This document shows, piece by piece, positions 45,701 to 57,115 of a stretch of 64,000 nt of DNA. Numbering within the stretch: the first letter of the stretch is position 1; each line of letters begins with the position of its first letter. The notes beneath the pieces were generated by a model, which saw only the letters and a program-made list of their open reading frames with translations, was not told the origin of the DNA and ran no database searches. Origin of the DNA: Bryoerythrophyllum caledonicum (taxonomy: Eukaryota; Streptophyta; Bryopsida; Pottiales; Pottiaceae); assembly GCA_963971425.1 (NCBI GenBank), contig OZ020514.1, positions 46,653,527-46,717,526 on the forward strand, written 5' to 3'. Both the position numbers and the translations under genes were made by a program.

Positions 45701-45931
45701 TCTCTTGGCCAAAGTTTATCGATGTGATACATCTTCACGTATTTCTTGCATGTCTTGGATATCCAGTAATCCTCCATTTCAGCCTCCCAACCTTCCTCCG
45801 CTTGAATGTCTTCATTGTCCAAAATCTCCCACCGTAGATCATGAGTAGCACCTTTCTGTTTGAACCGTTTTTTAAGACCCTCCCGTTCCAATTTCACTCA
45901 CATCCTCCCCCACGATCCTCTTCTCCGTCGC
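42768..45931 (-). pseudogene. Accessory gene of the hAT-like element: unknown nuclear-type protein
   Basis: Minus strand, convergent with the transposase. From about 45897 to 43855 a single frame with stops at 45658, 44950 and 44560: an EDYWISKTCKKYVKMYH region, a GNRPRSKGFFNYSLLSMVYTEA segment, an acidic linker, and long coiled-coil helices (MELMSQKLEVANKERDEARAKQ). Then after a probable intron a 271-residue frame (42768-43583) with a Cys/His-bearing middle (ELFCRNFGGHWSTEHKCFFQF), an Asp/Glu-rich part, a basic GGKRKRDDGN and an Arg/Ser-rich tail. No known family recognised. A tiny ATG ORF lies at 45870-45931. It may be a DNA-binding helper or a captured host gene. Confidence 0.5.
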
Positions 45932-46137
45932 CATGATAATGCTTGTTTTTAAAAAAACAAGCGCGGACACTCGGGTATTAATTCGTGAGTGAATGGTTTG
46001 GGAAATTAAGAAACGGTTTATCCGGTCACAATAAAAGGACCCCCGTCTCCTCACCTAGTAAGAGCAACAAGTACAAAAAACTGTAACTGCAGCACATCCG
46101 ACTCCGCATGAGAGGAGAAGAAGTGAGGAAAAAATAA

Positions 46138-46327
46138 GTGGCCGTCCGCATGTACATGCAGACGACCGCCTAACCTAATCGGGCGGCCGTCCAAACCGGC
46201 GGACGACCAATTGGACGGGCCCACCGGGTCGACGGTCGGCCAATGGACCGGCCGTACGAACCAGCCGTCGGCCAAGCTTAGCCGACCGCGCCGGTAGGCC
46301 GACCGCCGGGCTCGCGTCCGCCAACCT
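46138..46327. repeat. GC-rich subterminal repeat block, right
   Basis: GGCCGTCCGC, GCGGCCGTCC, CGGTCGGCC, GGCCGACCGCC and related words in both orientations, ending next to the proposed right terminus at 46332; a poly-T tract follows. Counterpart of the left block. Confidence 0.75.
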
Positions 46328-46332
46328 CCTTG

Positions 46333-49300
46333 GACTGTTTTTTTTTTTGTTTTTTTTCCTTGTTTTTTAATTTATTTTCCTTCTTTTTACCATGTTTTCT
46401 CCTTCTTTTTACCATTTTTTCTCTTTTATTTTTTCCTTCATTAAAAGTAATTTAATCTCGAAGTACCATGACAGTTTTCCACCAAAAACACTTCAAAAGT
46501 ATTGGATTATAGTGAAATGAACAAAGAAGGAAACAACAACTTCAATTTTTAGTTTTGACCGTAGGATTTCAATTAAGACTTACTAAGTAATGTACTCACA
46601 GAATTTCATAAACTTTGAGCACACGGTTTGAAAGTTTGTAATGTTTGAAGTCAAGCAAATGGTTCATTATCTTACCTTCACTCAATGGATCACCAATCTT
46701 TGACCCATTTGTTGTCAAATTTTTGCACTACACAAGGTCTAAATCCATTACCATCTTGTTAAACATGATGATAGTTCCTGATTAGCCAATTTTTAGAGGT
46801 AAAAGACGAGTGTAGCATATTCAAAACAAATGTGCAAGTACTAGAGGTTCAAAATTTGCCAATTCACACTTTAATTTTTTGTGAGATAAATATGTTTTCG
46901 ATTGATAATCTGAATGGTCAACAGGAAGGCTTACAGCAGCTGTTGTTGTGGAAAAAATAAAACGTGAAAATTATGAAGATCTCTACATTTTATCTCAAAA
47001 AGAAGAATTTTTATTTCGTACCTTGCTCAACAATAAGTGAGAATGTGTGAAAATGTTTGACTTGGGTTGGTATGCTATTTTTCTAGAAAAGACAAGACTT
47101 GTTTTTTTACATTATCAAGGGAAGGAATATTACTTGCGAGTATTGAAAATCTCACTTTCAATAGAGTGTCGTAGCAAAAGTGTTTCCACGTTCCCGAGGT
47201 GCCCGCTCTCCCCATTGGAAATTCAAAATCCTATAATTTTTTTGTCAAATGTCCAATTTAAGAAAAAGTTGTTTTTCCACTAAGGTATCGGTAATGCCTT
47301 TCTATAGTAAAAATTTCAAAGAAGAATGTTGGAAATTCACACCATAGAAACCTCACCAAACATTCAAAAAGCCCACTTTTGACACTTGATCCTTTAAGAG
47401 TTAAGATGGAGCTATATACCATAAGATAATAGAGCTACATACTCTAAGGAAACCAAAATATAAGAGAGAGAGACAGAAAATATAAGGGAGAGACAGCAAA
47501 TAACACAAATATATTTGAAATATATTAGCTAGGGAGAAGCTTTTTCAACTTCGTGGGAGAGTTGTCTTATATACATTATACTTTCCTCCTACCGTAGAAG
47601 GTAAAGTAAACTACAAGCTCACTTAACTTTGAGCGAATACAGAAACATAAGTTCATTTTACCTTATGCGGATATAGTATCTACTCATCATTTCTAAGTTA
47701 ATTTTACTTTAACAATAGGCACACAGGCTTTCATTTCTTTTTGCCAATTTAACCCCTGTTAGCCCAAGTGTCTCCATGGTACAGAAATGCATACTTTAAC
47801 AAGCAATTGGCTTTCAATCCGTACAATCAGAATTCACAAAATTTTGACCACATTATCTCATATCAGTTTAGAAGGAAATCCTATAGTTACAATTACAATA
47901 AGCTCTTCTTCGTAGTTATTAATCAACAAAGTAGAGATTAATCTAAAATTGCTTAGACCATTAGGGGTTAAAGGAGTCGGGAGGAATTTATAGAAACCAA
48001 AGAAATACAAAACTAATAAATAAATGAAGAGGACAAAAGGAAGAGAGTGACAATCTACAAAATTCCAGATCTGAACTAAAATGAAAAGAGAAGGGAGGGA
48101 GATAGAGGGGGACATTTATAAATGTAGATCTCATTTAATTTAGATGGAGTGAGTGGAGACGGGAGAGATGGACAATCGTTCAAGAAGATCCTAATTAAAT
48201 TAGAAGAAGAGGATCCAAGGCAAAATAATTCCACCTTATTATGGGAAGGAATGGAGAAGAATGCAAAAAATTATAAAGAAAAATAAAGAAGGTTCTTCAA
48301 AAAACAAAAAAAAGGGAGGCAAGAGAGGAGGAAGGAACATCCCTATTTTATTTTTAAAAGACAAAAGAAAGAGGGGGACAACCAAATAAAAATTAAACTC
48401 TCAAGTAAACTAGAAGGAGAAGAGAACCAGAGAGAGAGAGGGACAATTATAAATGTACACCTTATTAAATTTGAAACATCTTGTTTTCTCTTGTACAAGA
48501 TGTGTTATAAACCTTCTCATTGATTGTTTGGATAAATATTCTGAAGATGCCAGGTGCACAAAAAAGTGAAATGTGAATTGGCCATGTTTAAACCTCCACT
48601 CCTTGCACAAATTTGTTTGAATATGCTACCCCCATTTCTTACCTCTACAAATTGGTGTATATGGAATTAACATCAAGCTTCACAGAACAATATAAAATTA
48701 CGAACTTTTGGATTGGATCAGGGTTTATAAAAAGCAAAGTCAAAGTCTAGAGTACCAGTCAACAATGGAAGAAAATGAACATTTTTTTTACTTTACACAC
48801 TGTAATCTATCAATCCATGCGGTGAATTGCAACCATAAGAGCATGGTGTGTTCATAAAAAAGTCTACTTTAGGATCTTCCGGTTTAAATTCTAAAGATCA
48901 CTTGAAAAATGTGATTGCTATGCCTCTTTTTCGACGTGACGGTTTTGGACTAATTTTTTAGCTAAATTGGCCATGTTCCTTTAGAGTTTCAAACAAGGGT
49001 AAAATATTTAGACCTTGCATATTACATAAATATGATACGAAGTGTTGTCAAAGTCTCAGTGTCTCATGAATATGGATCAACGCAAGGAAGAGAGGAGTTG
49101 TGTTTGGATTGTAAACCGCATGATTTATCTATCCGTGCGGTCAGTAGGAACCAAATATATGAACACGCCATATTGTATTAGTTGCAATCTATCGCAGGAA
49201 TCGATAGATTATAGTGTCTAACGTGAAAAAAATGGTTGAGGTTTCTTCCCGGGTTCGTAGTCTTTGACTTCACTTTCTATGTAATGTTTGAAGTACAGAA

Positions 49301-50384
49301 GTTCCAAATCTTTTACCATTGTCTTAAAAGTTAGGCATCATATTGATACCCAATACACCAATTTCTAGAGGTAAAAGAGGGGTGTAGCATCTTCAAAAAA
49401 ATTCAACAAGTGGAGGTTCAAGAATGGCCAATTCACGTTACAATCACTTGTGAACTAAATATCTTTTAGAATGCTTATCCATATTCCAATTGGTCAATAA
49501 AAGGGTGTACATCACATCTTTTAGGAGAACAAAAGAAGAAGTGAAAAAAACATAAAAATTTGTAATTTTTATTGAGGAAAAGAAGAAGTTTTGTTACACA
49601 TTGCACAAAAAATGGTGAAATTATTTTACTTCGAATAAAATGCGAATTTACAATGAAGACCGTCAATTTTTTGGGAAATCTTTAAAGAAAAAAATATCCG
49701 CCATGAGTATGAAAAACCTCAATGAGTGAATGCCAATAGAAAATTCTATAAAAGGATTTTAGATGCTCGCGCTCCCCATTTTTTACTATGGGTGGTACGA
49801 AATTTGAAACCACAAATCCAAAAAACAATAAAATTAATACATTCAAATAGCTCTTCCCAGGGTCAAAGTAACATAAAATTTTCGAAAGTTGTTTCTTGAT
49901 ATTCAAAATCCAGAAACCTGCCCAAAATTAAAAACTCGCTGCGAAGGAGATTTAGTCATGTAGAGGCCAAAAATCCTCCCATACAAAGTTATGCCTATGC
50001 CGTGGGCAATGTACCCTTGGCCCTTGGTACATTGTGCCCATGAGCCATTCCAACTTCCTCCTGGTGAGTCAAACATAAAAAAAGGAAATGAGCATCTCTT
50101 ACATGTTATGTAAGATATTTAAAGTGGAACCATTATTAAGAGACTATATAAATCTGTGCTTCCAGGGGCACAATGGAGTATCCTTGTGAATGCGCATAAA
50201 ATCTTCTCGACATTCTTCCGACCATTAATGCAGGTGACTGGATCTCCAGATTTGGAATTGCACGTGTAATATCAACCGTCCCAGAAAAGGAAGTGGAGGA
50301 CAAGGGAAGGGAGTTGAGAGGGGAGAGAGTTAAGAGGGGAGGGAGCGTAGAGAAGTGGACGAGCAAAGAGGGGAGGCCGACCGA
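46333..50384. other. AT-rich, gene-free region with diverged repeats
   Basis: No gene is supported. Low-complexity T tracts lie at 46337-46450 and GAGA-rich tracts at 47460-47515 and 48060-48440. Two segments (about 46620-47060 and 49275-49640) share an ordered series of words such as CCAATTTCTAGAGGTAAAAG and GAGGTTCAA, indicating an old duplication. A phrase around TTATAAATGTA is repeated at about 48110 and 48445. Confidence 0.5.
46620..49640 (+). repeat. Diverged direct repeat pair (about 46620-47060 and 49275-49640)
   Basis: Shared in the same order: TAATGTTTGAAGT, ATTTCTAGAGGTAAAAGA, TGTAGCAT, GAGGTTCAA, CCAATTCAC and AAATAT. Indels separate the blocks. Probably two old copies of one unidentified repeat family. 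Confidence 0.5.
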
Positions 50385-50527
50385 TCGGGGTTGGCCGCAG
50401 ACGGGCTCTGCGGACGGATCCGATTAGACGGCCGCGACCGATCTGATGGCCGCGGCTGCGGACGGCCGCAACCATACGTGGCGGCATCGTGGCCGTCCGA
50501 TCGGGCGATACGCCCGAGGCCGTTGTA
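50385..50527. repeat. Third GC-rich block, related to hAT-like subterminal repeats
   Basis: An isolated GC-rich island in AT-rich DNA with GGCCGACCGATC, GGCCGTCCGATC and GCGGACGG words like those of the blocks at 38699 and 46138. Likely the end of a deleted relative of the two-gene element. A purine-rich stretch precedes it (50282-50385). Confidence 0.55.
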
Positions 50528-53500
50528 GGGTGAAAAATCAAGTTCAAATAAAATACCCACGACTACTCATAATTACAGGTTCGTTCTAGGGGAGGGTCGA
50601 GTTCGACTAATGTTACATATTTAGGGATAGATTGTAATGTAAAAGGTAGTTTCTATTGACAAAACCTAAGTTTATTCACTATTTAGGATTGTTAGTATCA
50701 CTCATGAAAGAATGTCAAGACAAAACCCAGGGATTCTATCGTGTCAGAGAGATTTTTTCTCTTGACAAATAGTGCCAATGCCCACCGTGCTCCTGGTTCA
50801 CTCACCAATGGAACTAGCCATTGCATCACTCATTGCGGTTCATTGATTATGTTCATTCAATAAATCAAATCTTACCTCATGCAATTTCCAGCTTTACTCC
50901 ATTATTTGCTCTTCCAAATGCCGGTACAATGTTCTCTAGCATGCAATTTAGTATGCCTAGCAACCTAATTGTCACAAGGATCTAAATTGTGCCTACATGC
51001 AATGATTTATGCAATGCCACTCATTATGCACAACATCATTGACTCATAAAACAAAAGATCAAGTCACACTCTTGTCTTTTATTTTATTTCAATTTTCCAT
51101 AATTTAATTGTAAAAACTTATGCTTGTCAATCACAAGTTCTATCAATTAAATTAATTATTTAATTCACAAGATAGTACGTCACTCATGAATTTAATTAAA
51201 TGGTAAATTATTCTCACACAATAATCTACTATCGAGGTGTTTCCTTGATGTTTCCAATGAAGAACTATTTTTTTTTATATTTTATATAATTTATGACAAT
51301 GACTTATACATGCCTTCACTCATCCCAAGTGTAAGACTATGCAACACAAGTCATAAAACAACAAAGAGAAAACAAATGCAAGACACTAAGACTACAAATG
51401 CACAAGGACACTCTTACAACTCCATTGAAGACGAATCCTCGAAACACCAACTAGCTTCGCTCTAAGCTAGGACGCACACCGCCTTGTATTAATGTGGTAA
51501 GTTGGTTACAATTTTCAATCTATTTATAGTTCTTTTTCTAAAGAGGTATGACTCTTCGGAAGGGACTCTTCCCTTTTGACTACCAATCATATATCTTGAA
51601 ACCTTTCAATGTAACCCTTCTTTTGGGTCGCGTCCAGTCGTCACACTCTTCTCAAAAGGTGTACTACTATCCTCATTTACACTACTTGGGTGTTATTAGC
51701 CTAGTTTATGTCTTCTAAGGTATTTAGTATAACTTTCTCCACTAACTATCCATTTTAAAATTGTTTTCAACCTCCTTTTTCACTTAATTTTCCAAAAAAG
51801 ACTAAATACTTAAAAATAGCTCTACATAGCCCCCTTCTTTAGCTTGAAGACGCCCTCGTTGAAATCCAATCACCTTGGTCCTTGAATATAAACATCGTTT
51901 GCACCTTGTCTTCTCTTTAATCATTGTCATAATGATTTTAGTCTTCATATAATCTTTTCCAATGTTTTTAGAGGATTGCTAACTTCATTTTTTATTTATA
52001 TATATATATATATTTTTTTTACTATTACTAATGTTTTTCAAACTTCAAACTTCATAAGTCTTGTCTTCATTCTTGAATTGCGTCTTGTATCAATTCTTTC
52101 TAATTTTTTTTTTCAAAATTTAATTAATTATTTCTTCAAGTCTTCAATTCAATTGCTCCATTTCACTTCTCATATTTTTATTTTAAATTACTCATCATTT
52201 TCTTCTTCATCATTTCATTTTTTTATTTTTTTTCATGTTTTTCTTTTTTCTTTTTTCTTGGAAAATTAGCACTCATTAGTACTCACATCACTAAATTAGT
52301 ATGTTAGTAGTTTGTGGCTTCAATACTAATTACTAATTCTATATTGCTAATTTCCTTACTTTCTTTTCTCTCTTCTATTTCACCTTCAATTTAGTTGAAG
52401 TATCCTACTACATACAATTAAATAGTGTGTATATCACCTCACTACTAATCAATGTGCTAACTATCTTTTTCTATTCTAGCCTATTCTCTCTTAACATAAG
52501 ATTCTCTCATTATGTTATTATGTTCTCTCTTATTTTTTCCTTTCATGATAATCGCTCATTAGATTTATCATGTTCTCTCTAATTTTTTCCTTTCATGTTT
52601 CTCCTAATGACTAATTAACTATGTTAATTTTGGTTTCCATTACTATTAATCAATTATTAACTCGTTTTCTTTTAAAGCAATTATTTGGCTGAATCCATCA
52701 TCCAATAGCTGGTTTTGCTCACCCTTGAATTATCCACCCGATTATTTGCGTAGCCATGATATATGTTTCTTCAAAATCAACTACTTGACTCAGTGACTCA
52801 TGTGAAAATCAGTTGGTAGTAACTTTACTCCCACTTACTGAAGTCATAATCTTACTCTATAAACTAAGAATAAACCCAAATACGAGGTCAATTAAGTTCC
52901 TATTAGTAGTTGGCTAAAATTGTTAGAGGCTGGTTATTCCGTCCACCTCATCTCATTATATCTCAGGTTTACAAAATCAACTTAACTTCACACTTTGCAT
53001 CTGATCCTTGAGTCATGCATGTTGAGATTTAATGTCATTTGTGACCACGTCAGTTGATGGTGACTTCATTCATGTCGTCAGTACTTGTCCATTCACTTTA
53101 ATAAATTCAAAGTCGTACTTCACATGCAAGACTTGAACTTGTACTCTTTTTATACAGTCATTGTGTGCAACTTTTTCAACACAACACATTCTGTAGATAA
53201 AGATTCGGACATCAACCATTGACGTACATCAGAATTTCATCCACTACTCAGTTGCCAAATTTTCATCCACTCATTTCTTCATCCGTAACGTTGACAGCAC
53301 GTAGACAGCCTGTGTGCATACTCATGTACATATTGCTACACCTGTGGTTCTGTAATATCGTTGATTCATTTCTCTTTGAGTAATTCTTCTTCAAGTTTCT
53401 CACGTTGCACAAAACATCTTTACATCGTCCAACTTCAATTTGTTTTATAATTGAGTGTTCATGTGTTCAGGTGTCGTCGCTAATCTCAAAACATACGTCG

Positions 53501-54104
53501 CAGCAACCAAATGAGTCCATAATTTTTAAGTTCGCTGGTGTACTTATTCATTAGAGATGTTGTATGGAATTTGTTCCACAACACATGATCCCAACAAGCA
53601 AATCTAGGTAATTTCCATCAGATTACATGAAATATGTACGTAGTGTTTGAGATTTATAATATTGCTGTAGTTATCTGCTTTTATCTCATGCACAACCGCC
53701 ACTGTTCATTCATAAACTTATCAATGCATGTTCAACATCACATTGAGGATTCTACCATTTTATAAATAGTTATTATTTAGATGAAACATCTCTTCCTCCA
53801 ATCTCATGCAACATGGGTTCACAATCATATATCGTCACAATGACATTGATAACATCATGAAAATTTAAAGTTGCTGAGTCATGGTTTATAATAATTCCGC
53901 TAAAAATAAACGCTTCCCTTAATTTAGACGTTGTCAGATATAACGTTCCAAAGTCTTCATAATACCAGAGCTTAAGAAGTTCAAAACTAACTCTGGGCCA
54001 TTACATCAAATGTGAGACATGTAGTACTCTTAATCGTGATACTTGTTATACTAGGTACGCCAACGTCACATGTAGTTAACCGTCGCATAGCTTCTTGATA
54101 TACT
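50528..54104. other. AT- and pyrimidine-rich gene-free region
   Basis: No gene is supported; apparent ORFs (for example 51976-52269) are low-complexity Phe/Ile/Ser translations. Contains a (TA)n run (51996-52012), a tandem of about 43-bp units (52526-52597, phrase ATTTTTTCCTTTCATG twice) and a purine tract on the minus strand at 51829-51845. The part nearest 54104 is the 3' flank of Ty3 copy 2 ORF3. Confidence 0.45.
51829..51862 (-). promoter_or_regulatory. Polypurine-tract-like remnant of another Ty3-type element
   Basis: On the minus strand GAGGGCGTCTTCAAGC is followed by TAAAGAAGGGGGCTA, matching in arrangement (GAGGGC..., then AAAGAAGGGGG, then C) the pol-end/PPT junctions at 2837-2865 and 58918-58945. 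No coding sequence is recognisable upstream of it, so it may be a decayed third element. Confidence 0.35.
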
Positions 54105-57100
54105 TCAGTTACGTGACTTTGATTCTGCACGTGGGCGCTTGTGCTTCAAGTTGTCCTGGACCTCAAGCTCCCTTGTTACTTCCTGCACGTTGAGTTCCGC
54201 AATGTTGCGCTTCACATCATTGTCTTCCAACAAAAGGGTCTTGTTTAGCTGTTGGAGGCGTAACCAGCTACCAATATACTCCTGTCTATTGTGAACAGTG
54301 TCCACAGAGAACACCGAACTTGGTGCATACAGAAAGTTAGTGATAGCCATACATTCCACCATCCTCATACACCTAGTCGGTTGATTTTGTAATCTGATCC
54401 ACATGAGAATTTCAGGCTTGCTTCCGTCATAGCGATTTACATCCACCACTAACTTGTATTGGGCACCAAGGCTTTTTTTTTTGGCGAAATTTTGCCAGAT
54501 TGTCAGAAATCTGACCTCTCTGGCTTCGTCCCTCCAAAAACTGGCCTCTGCAGTGCAGCCAGCAGGAGGGACACGGGTCCAAAAAAAAAGCCCTGTTGGG
54601 CACACAAGTAAGCTAGGTAGTTGCAAAACACAGCAGCACGATAACATACCGGGTCGGTGTGCTTGCTGTGTACCTCAAAAAATGCCTTGTATGATGTCGC
54701 ACACTCATAATAAGTATCGAAAGATCCTGGAATGATGGGCCAGTTGTAGGGAATGCTATCCATCTTAGCCCACGGCGCCCACTTGTAACGCCGCATTCCA
54801 TTAAGTGGACACATGTGTGGATTAGTTAAAACTGCAATCGGCGTTGTCCACGTCCATGTATCCGCTATTCTATGATAGATCTGATCCCAATCGGACCACG
54901 TCTTAGGTGAAAGGCTGTAATCTTCAAGGAGCCATTCCACCGCACTCCATGATGGAAACGGTTTTTCCTCTTCTCCTCCAAACATAGCATCATAGTTCCC
55001 TATATACCTTCTCTTGAGGTATGATCCTTTCACAGGTGTAGCAACCATGGTTAGATTCACCACTTTGAAATCATGAGGTGGAGAATGTAGGATTGCCTGA
55101 AAGGCACAATCTTCAATGCTGAGCCCTTGAGTTGTGGTGTCTCGAAGTGTCTGCCTGATGCGTTGCTTGGTTCTCCCGAAACAGAAGATGTATTGTTCGG
55201 CACCTAGTTCACCTCGCTGTGCAACTTCCTCTCTAGCTTGGACGTATGTCAGGGTCTTTGGAAGAGTCCGTTCCTCAAAAAACTCGTCAAAGAGTCCTTC
55301 TAAGATCTTCTTCCACTCCTGCCAATATCTTGATCGCAGCGTAGGAATGACGCCTTCTGCTAACAATCTCACTTCACGGTGAGATTCATGTGGTACATCA
55401 ATGAAGCGTTTTTGCTCTAACTGTTCTTCCAATCCCAAGTAATATTGTAGTACTCTTGCTCCAATGTCTCCGATAGGCACCATAAGTTTTTGTGGTGTAG
55501 TCAAAACCAAATCGGCTCGTGCAATCATCTCACAGATGAGATTTTGCATATTGCTATAAGTTTCAGCACTACTCCAGAGGCGATCAAACTCTCCGTCAGA
55601 GAGTTGAGCTCCCTTAGTTACGTTGAACATCTTGTAGAAGACGTCGCGCTGCAATTCATAGCTCCTGAATAGTGAGAAAGATGGTGGAGAATTTAACTCG
55701 TACCACCATAATGCTTGCTGTAAAGTGGTATGTATTCCTTGTTCCACGTTCAGCTGCGCCTGCAACTTGACGTTGGCCTCGGTAAGAGTCCGCACACTCT
55801 TTTCCAGGTCTTGTTCGCCATGTTGAGTAGCAAAATTTCCGATTGGATTAGGAAACCTAGCCTTGCTCATCCATTGAGCTTGTTGTTGTTTGAGATCACC
55901 AAGCTCCATCACCAGCCGGGAAGAGGTCTCCCTCTCTGTCTCGTATAGAGTAACCTGCAGCTTCAGCTGCTCCGTTGCATCATGGAGTAGGCTCCCTAAT
56001 TTTGTAATCTCTTCTCTCGCATGCTCTAGCTTGGTGATAGTTTTAGTATATCTCTTCTTCGAGCGCTCTACCTCCTGTATCGCATTCTTCATCAGTGTTT
56101 TTTCTTTAAACAAGTCAGCTTGCATTGTTGTCACACCTGGCACCACTGGTTTTTCTTCAATCGGCTCTGTAGAGACTCCTATAATTTGTTGAGCCACGCG
56201 CAATTCTCCTTCTCCTGCTCTTGTTCTAGTTGCTTGGATCTCTTTGAAAGTCCAAGTCTTTGGTGATCCTTCAGCTCGTTGCCACATTCTGCGAGGTATG
56301 GACAGCTCCGCTCCACCTTCCATCTTTGCTTCTGATGAAGTAGGGTCGGGAGGATTAAGGATAAACCGCAACTCGGGTAGAGTACCTGGGGACTGGGGTG
56401 CCTCAAACATTTCGTCCTCATCTTGTGAATTGTCAATAAGTCTCCTGATTCTTCTTCTTGATGACTCGCCTGTTCTGGGGATAGTCTTTGATGTAGCCTT
56501 TGCAGGTAAGGGAGGGCAGAACTCAGAGATGTATGTCGTACAACAGAAGAATAACTTATTCCTCGTTCTACTTGTTATCAGCTCCAGACGGATCTGCTTA
56601 TAAACTATTCGCTGCCAATTCAGCTTTACTCCTTGCCAGCTGCGCACTGCTGCTGCCAAACCTTTTGGAGGTATCACGTCAGCTTTGATCATCAATAAAC
56701 GTTGATTAACAAAGCGTAGCCAGCTTGTCCATTCGGTGTAGGCTTTGCCAATGGAGTATCCCTTCTTTACGAGCGCGTCTTCAGGATCCAAAAATATCTC
56801 CATCAGCTCTTCTTTGGTAAGTGATGGCAGAGTCATTAAGGTATCTCCCACCTTTGGCAGACCTGGAAAATGTGTTGCTATTGTGTTAATGTTAAAATTA
56901 ACAACCTTCTCTCCTATCAGGAACTCATCATCTGCGCCGCGGCTGGAGTTGATCAAGAATGCCAGAGCTCTGTCAGGATTGGCAAGCGACCATTTTTTGC
57001 CAATGAACCACCAAAGACCAGCTCGCTCCAAGTTGGTTTGATTTGCTTCAGCTACTCCTTCTTTGAGTAGGAAGAGTGGTGAAGGTTCAATGGATAACTC

Positions 57101-57115
57101 CTTCTTCAACTTCAT
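54105..57115 (-). pseudogene. ORF3 of Ty3 copy 2, interrupted by a MITE
   Basis: From the ATG at 57115 an 870-residue frame is fully open down to the MITE; after it (54458-54105) the frame resumes and ends with KHKRPRAESKSRN, matching KHKRPGLEARPRS of copy 1. Removing insertion and duplication gives about 957 codons. Order as in copy 1: N-terminal domain (LAFLINSSRGADDEFL), basic/acidic linker (SSRRRIRRLI), coiled coil (56100-55730) and conserved C-terminal domain (LMVPIGDIGARVLQYY, RRYKWAPWAKMD, DPVCYRAAVFCNYL). That it was intact up to the MITE contrasts with the broken pol of the same copy. No membrane or signal sequence is seen; function unknown. Confidence 0.82.
54467..54595 (-). mobile_element. 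129-bp hAT-type MITE
   Basis: Terminal inverted repeats CAAGGC(T)10GG and, inverted at the other end, CAGGGC(T)9GG. An 8-bp target duplication TTGGGCAC lies at 54459-54466 and 54596-54603. CARGG ends plus 8-bp duplication are the hAT signature. Removing the element and one duplication restores the alignment of ORF3 with copy 1 (LCAQ joined to YKLVV). It has no coding capacity and adds 137 bases, a frameshift. Confidence 0.92.

Larger units (their letters stand above)
38691..46332. mobile_element. Two-gene hAT-like DNA transposon (about 7.6 kb)
   Basis: The left end CAGGGTTGTCAAGACGC is hAT-like. A diverged inverted partner lies at the right end (rc CAAGGAGGTTGGCGGACGC, ending 46332). Both ends are followed inward by GC-rich blocks of repeated GGCCGTCCG and GGCCGACCGC words. 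Inside are a hAT transposase on plus (39195-42249) and an unrelated gene on minus (42768-45931), tail to tail. No 8-bp target duplication is visible (CCCGGAAT against GACTGTTT), so the outer limits, and the claim that both genes belong to one element, are inference. Confidence 0.6.

Noticed and set aside
38683..46340. 8-bp target duplication for the two-gene hAT-like element
   Set aside because: CCCGGAAT on the left and GACTGTTT on the right are unrelated; the boundary may be misplaced or decayed.
51976..52269. 97-residue ORF
   Set aside because: Translation of a (TA)n and poly-T stretch with no conserved feature.
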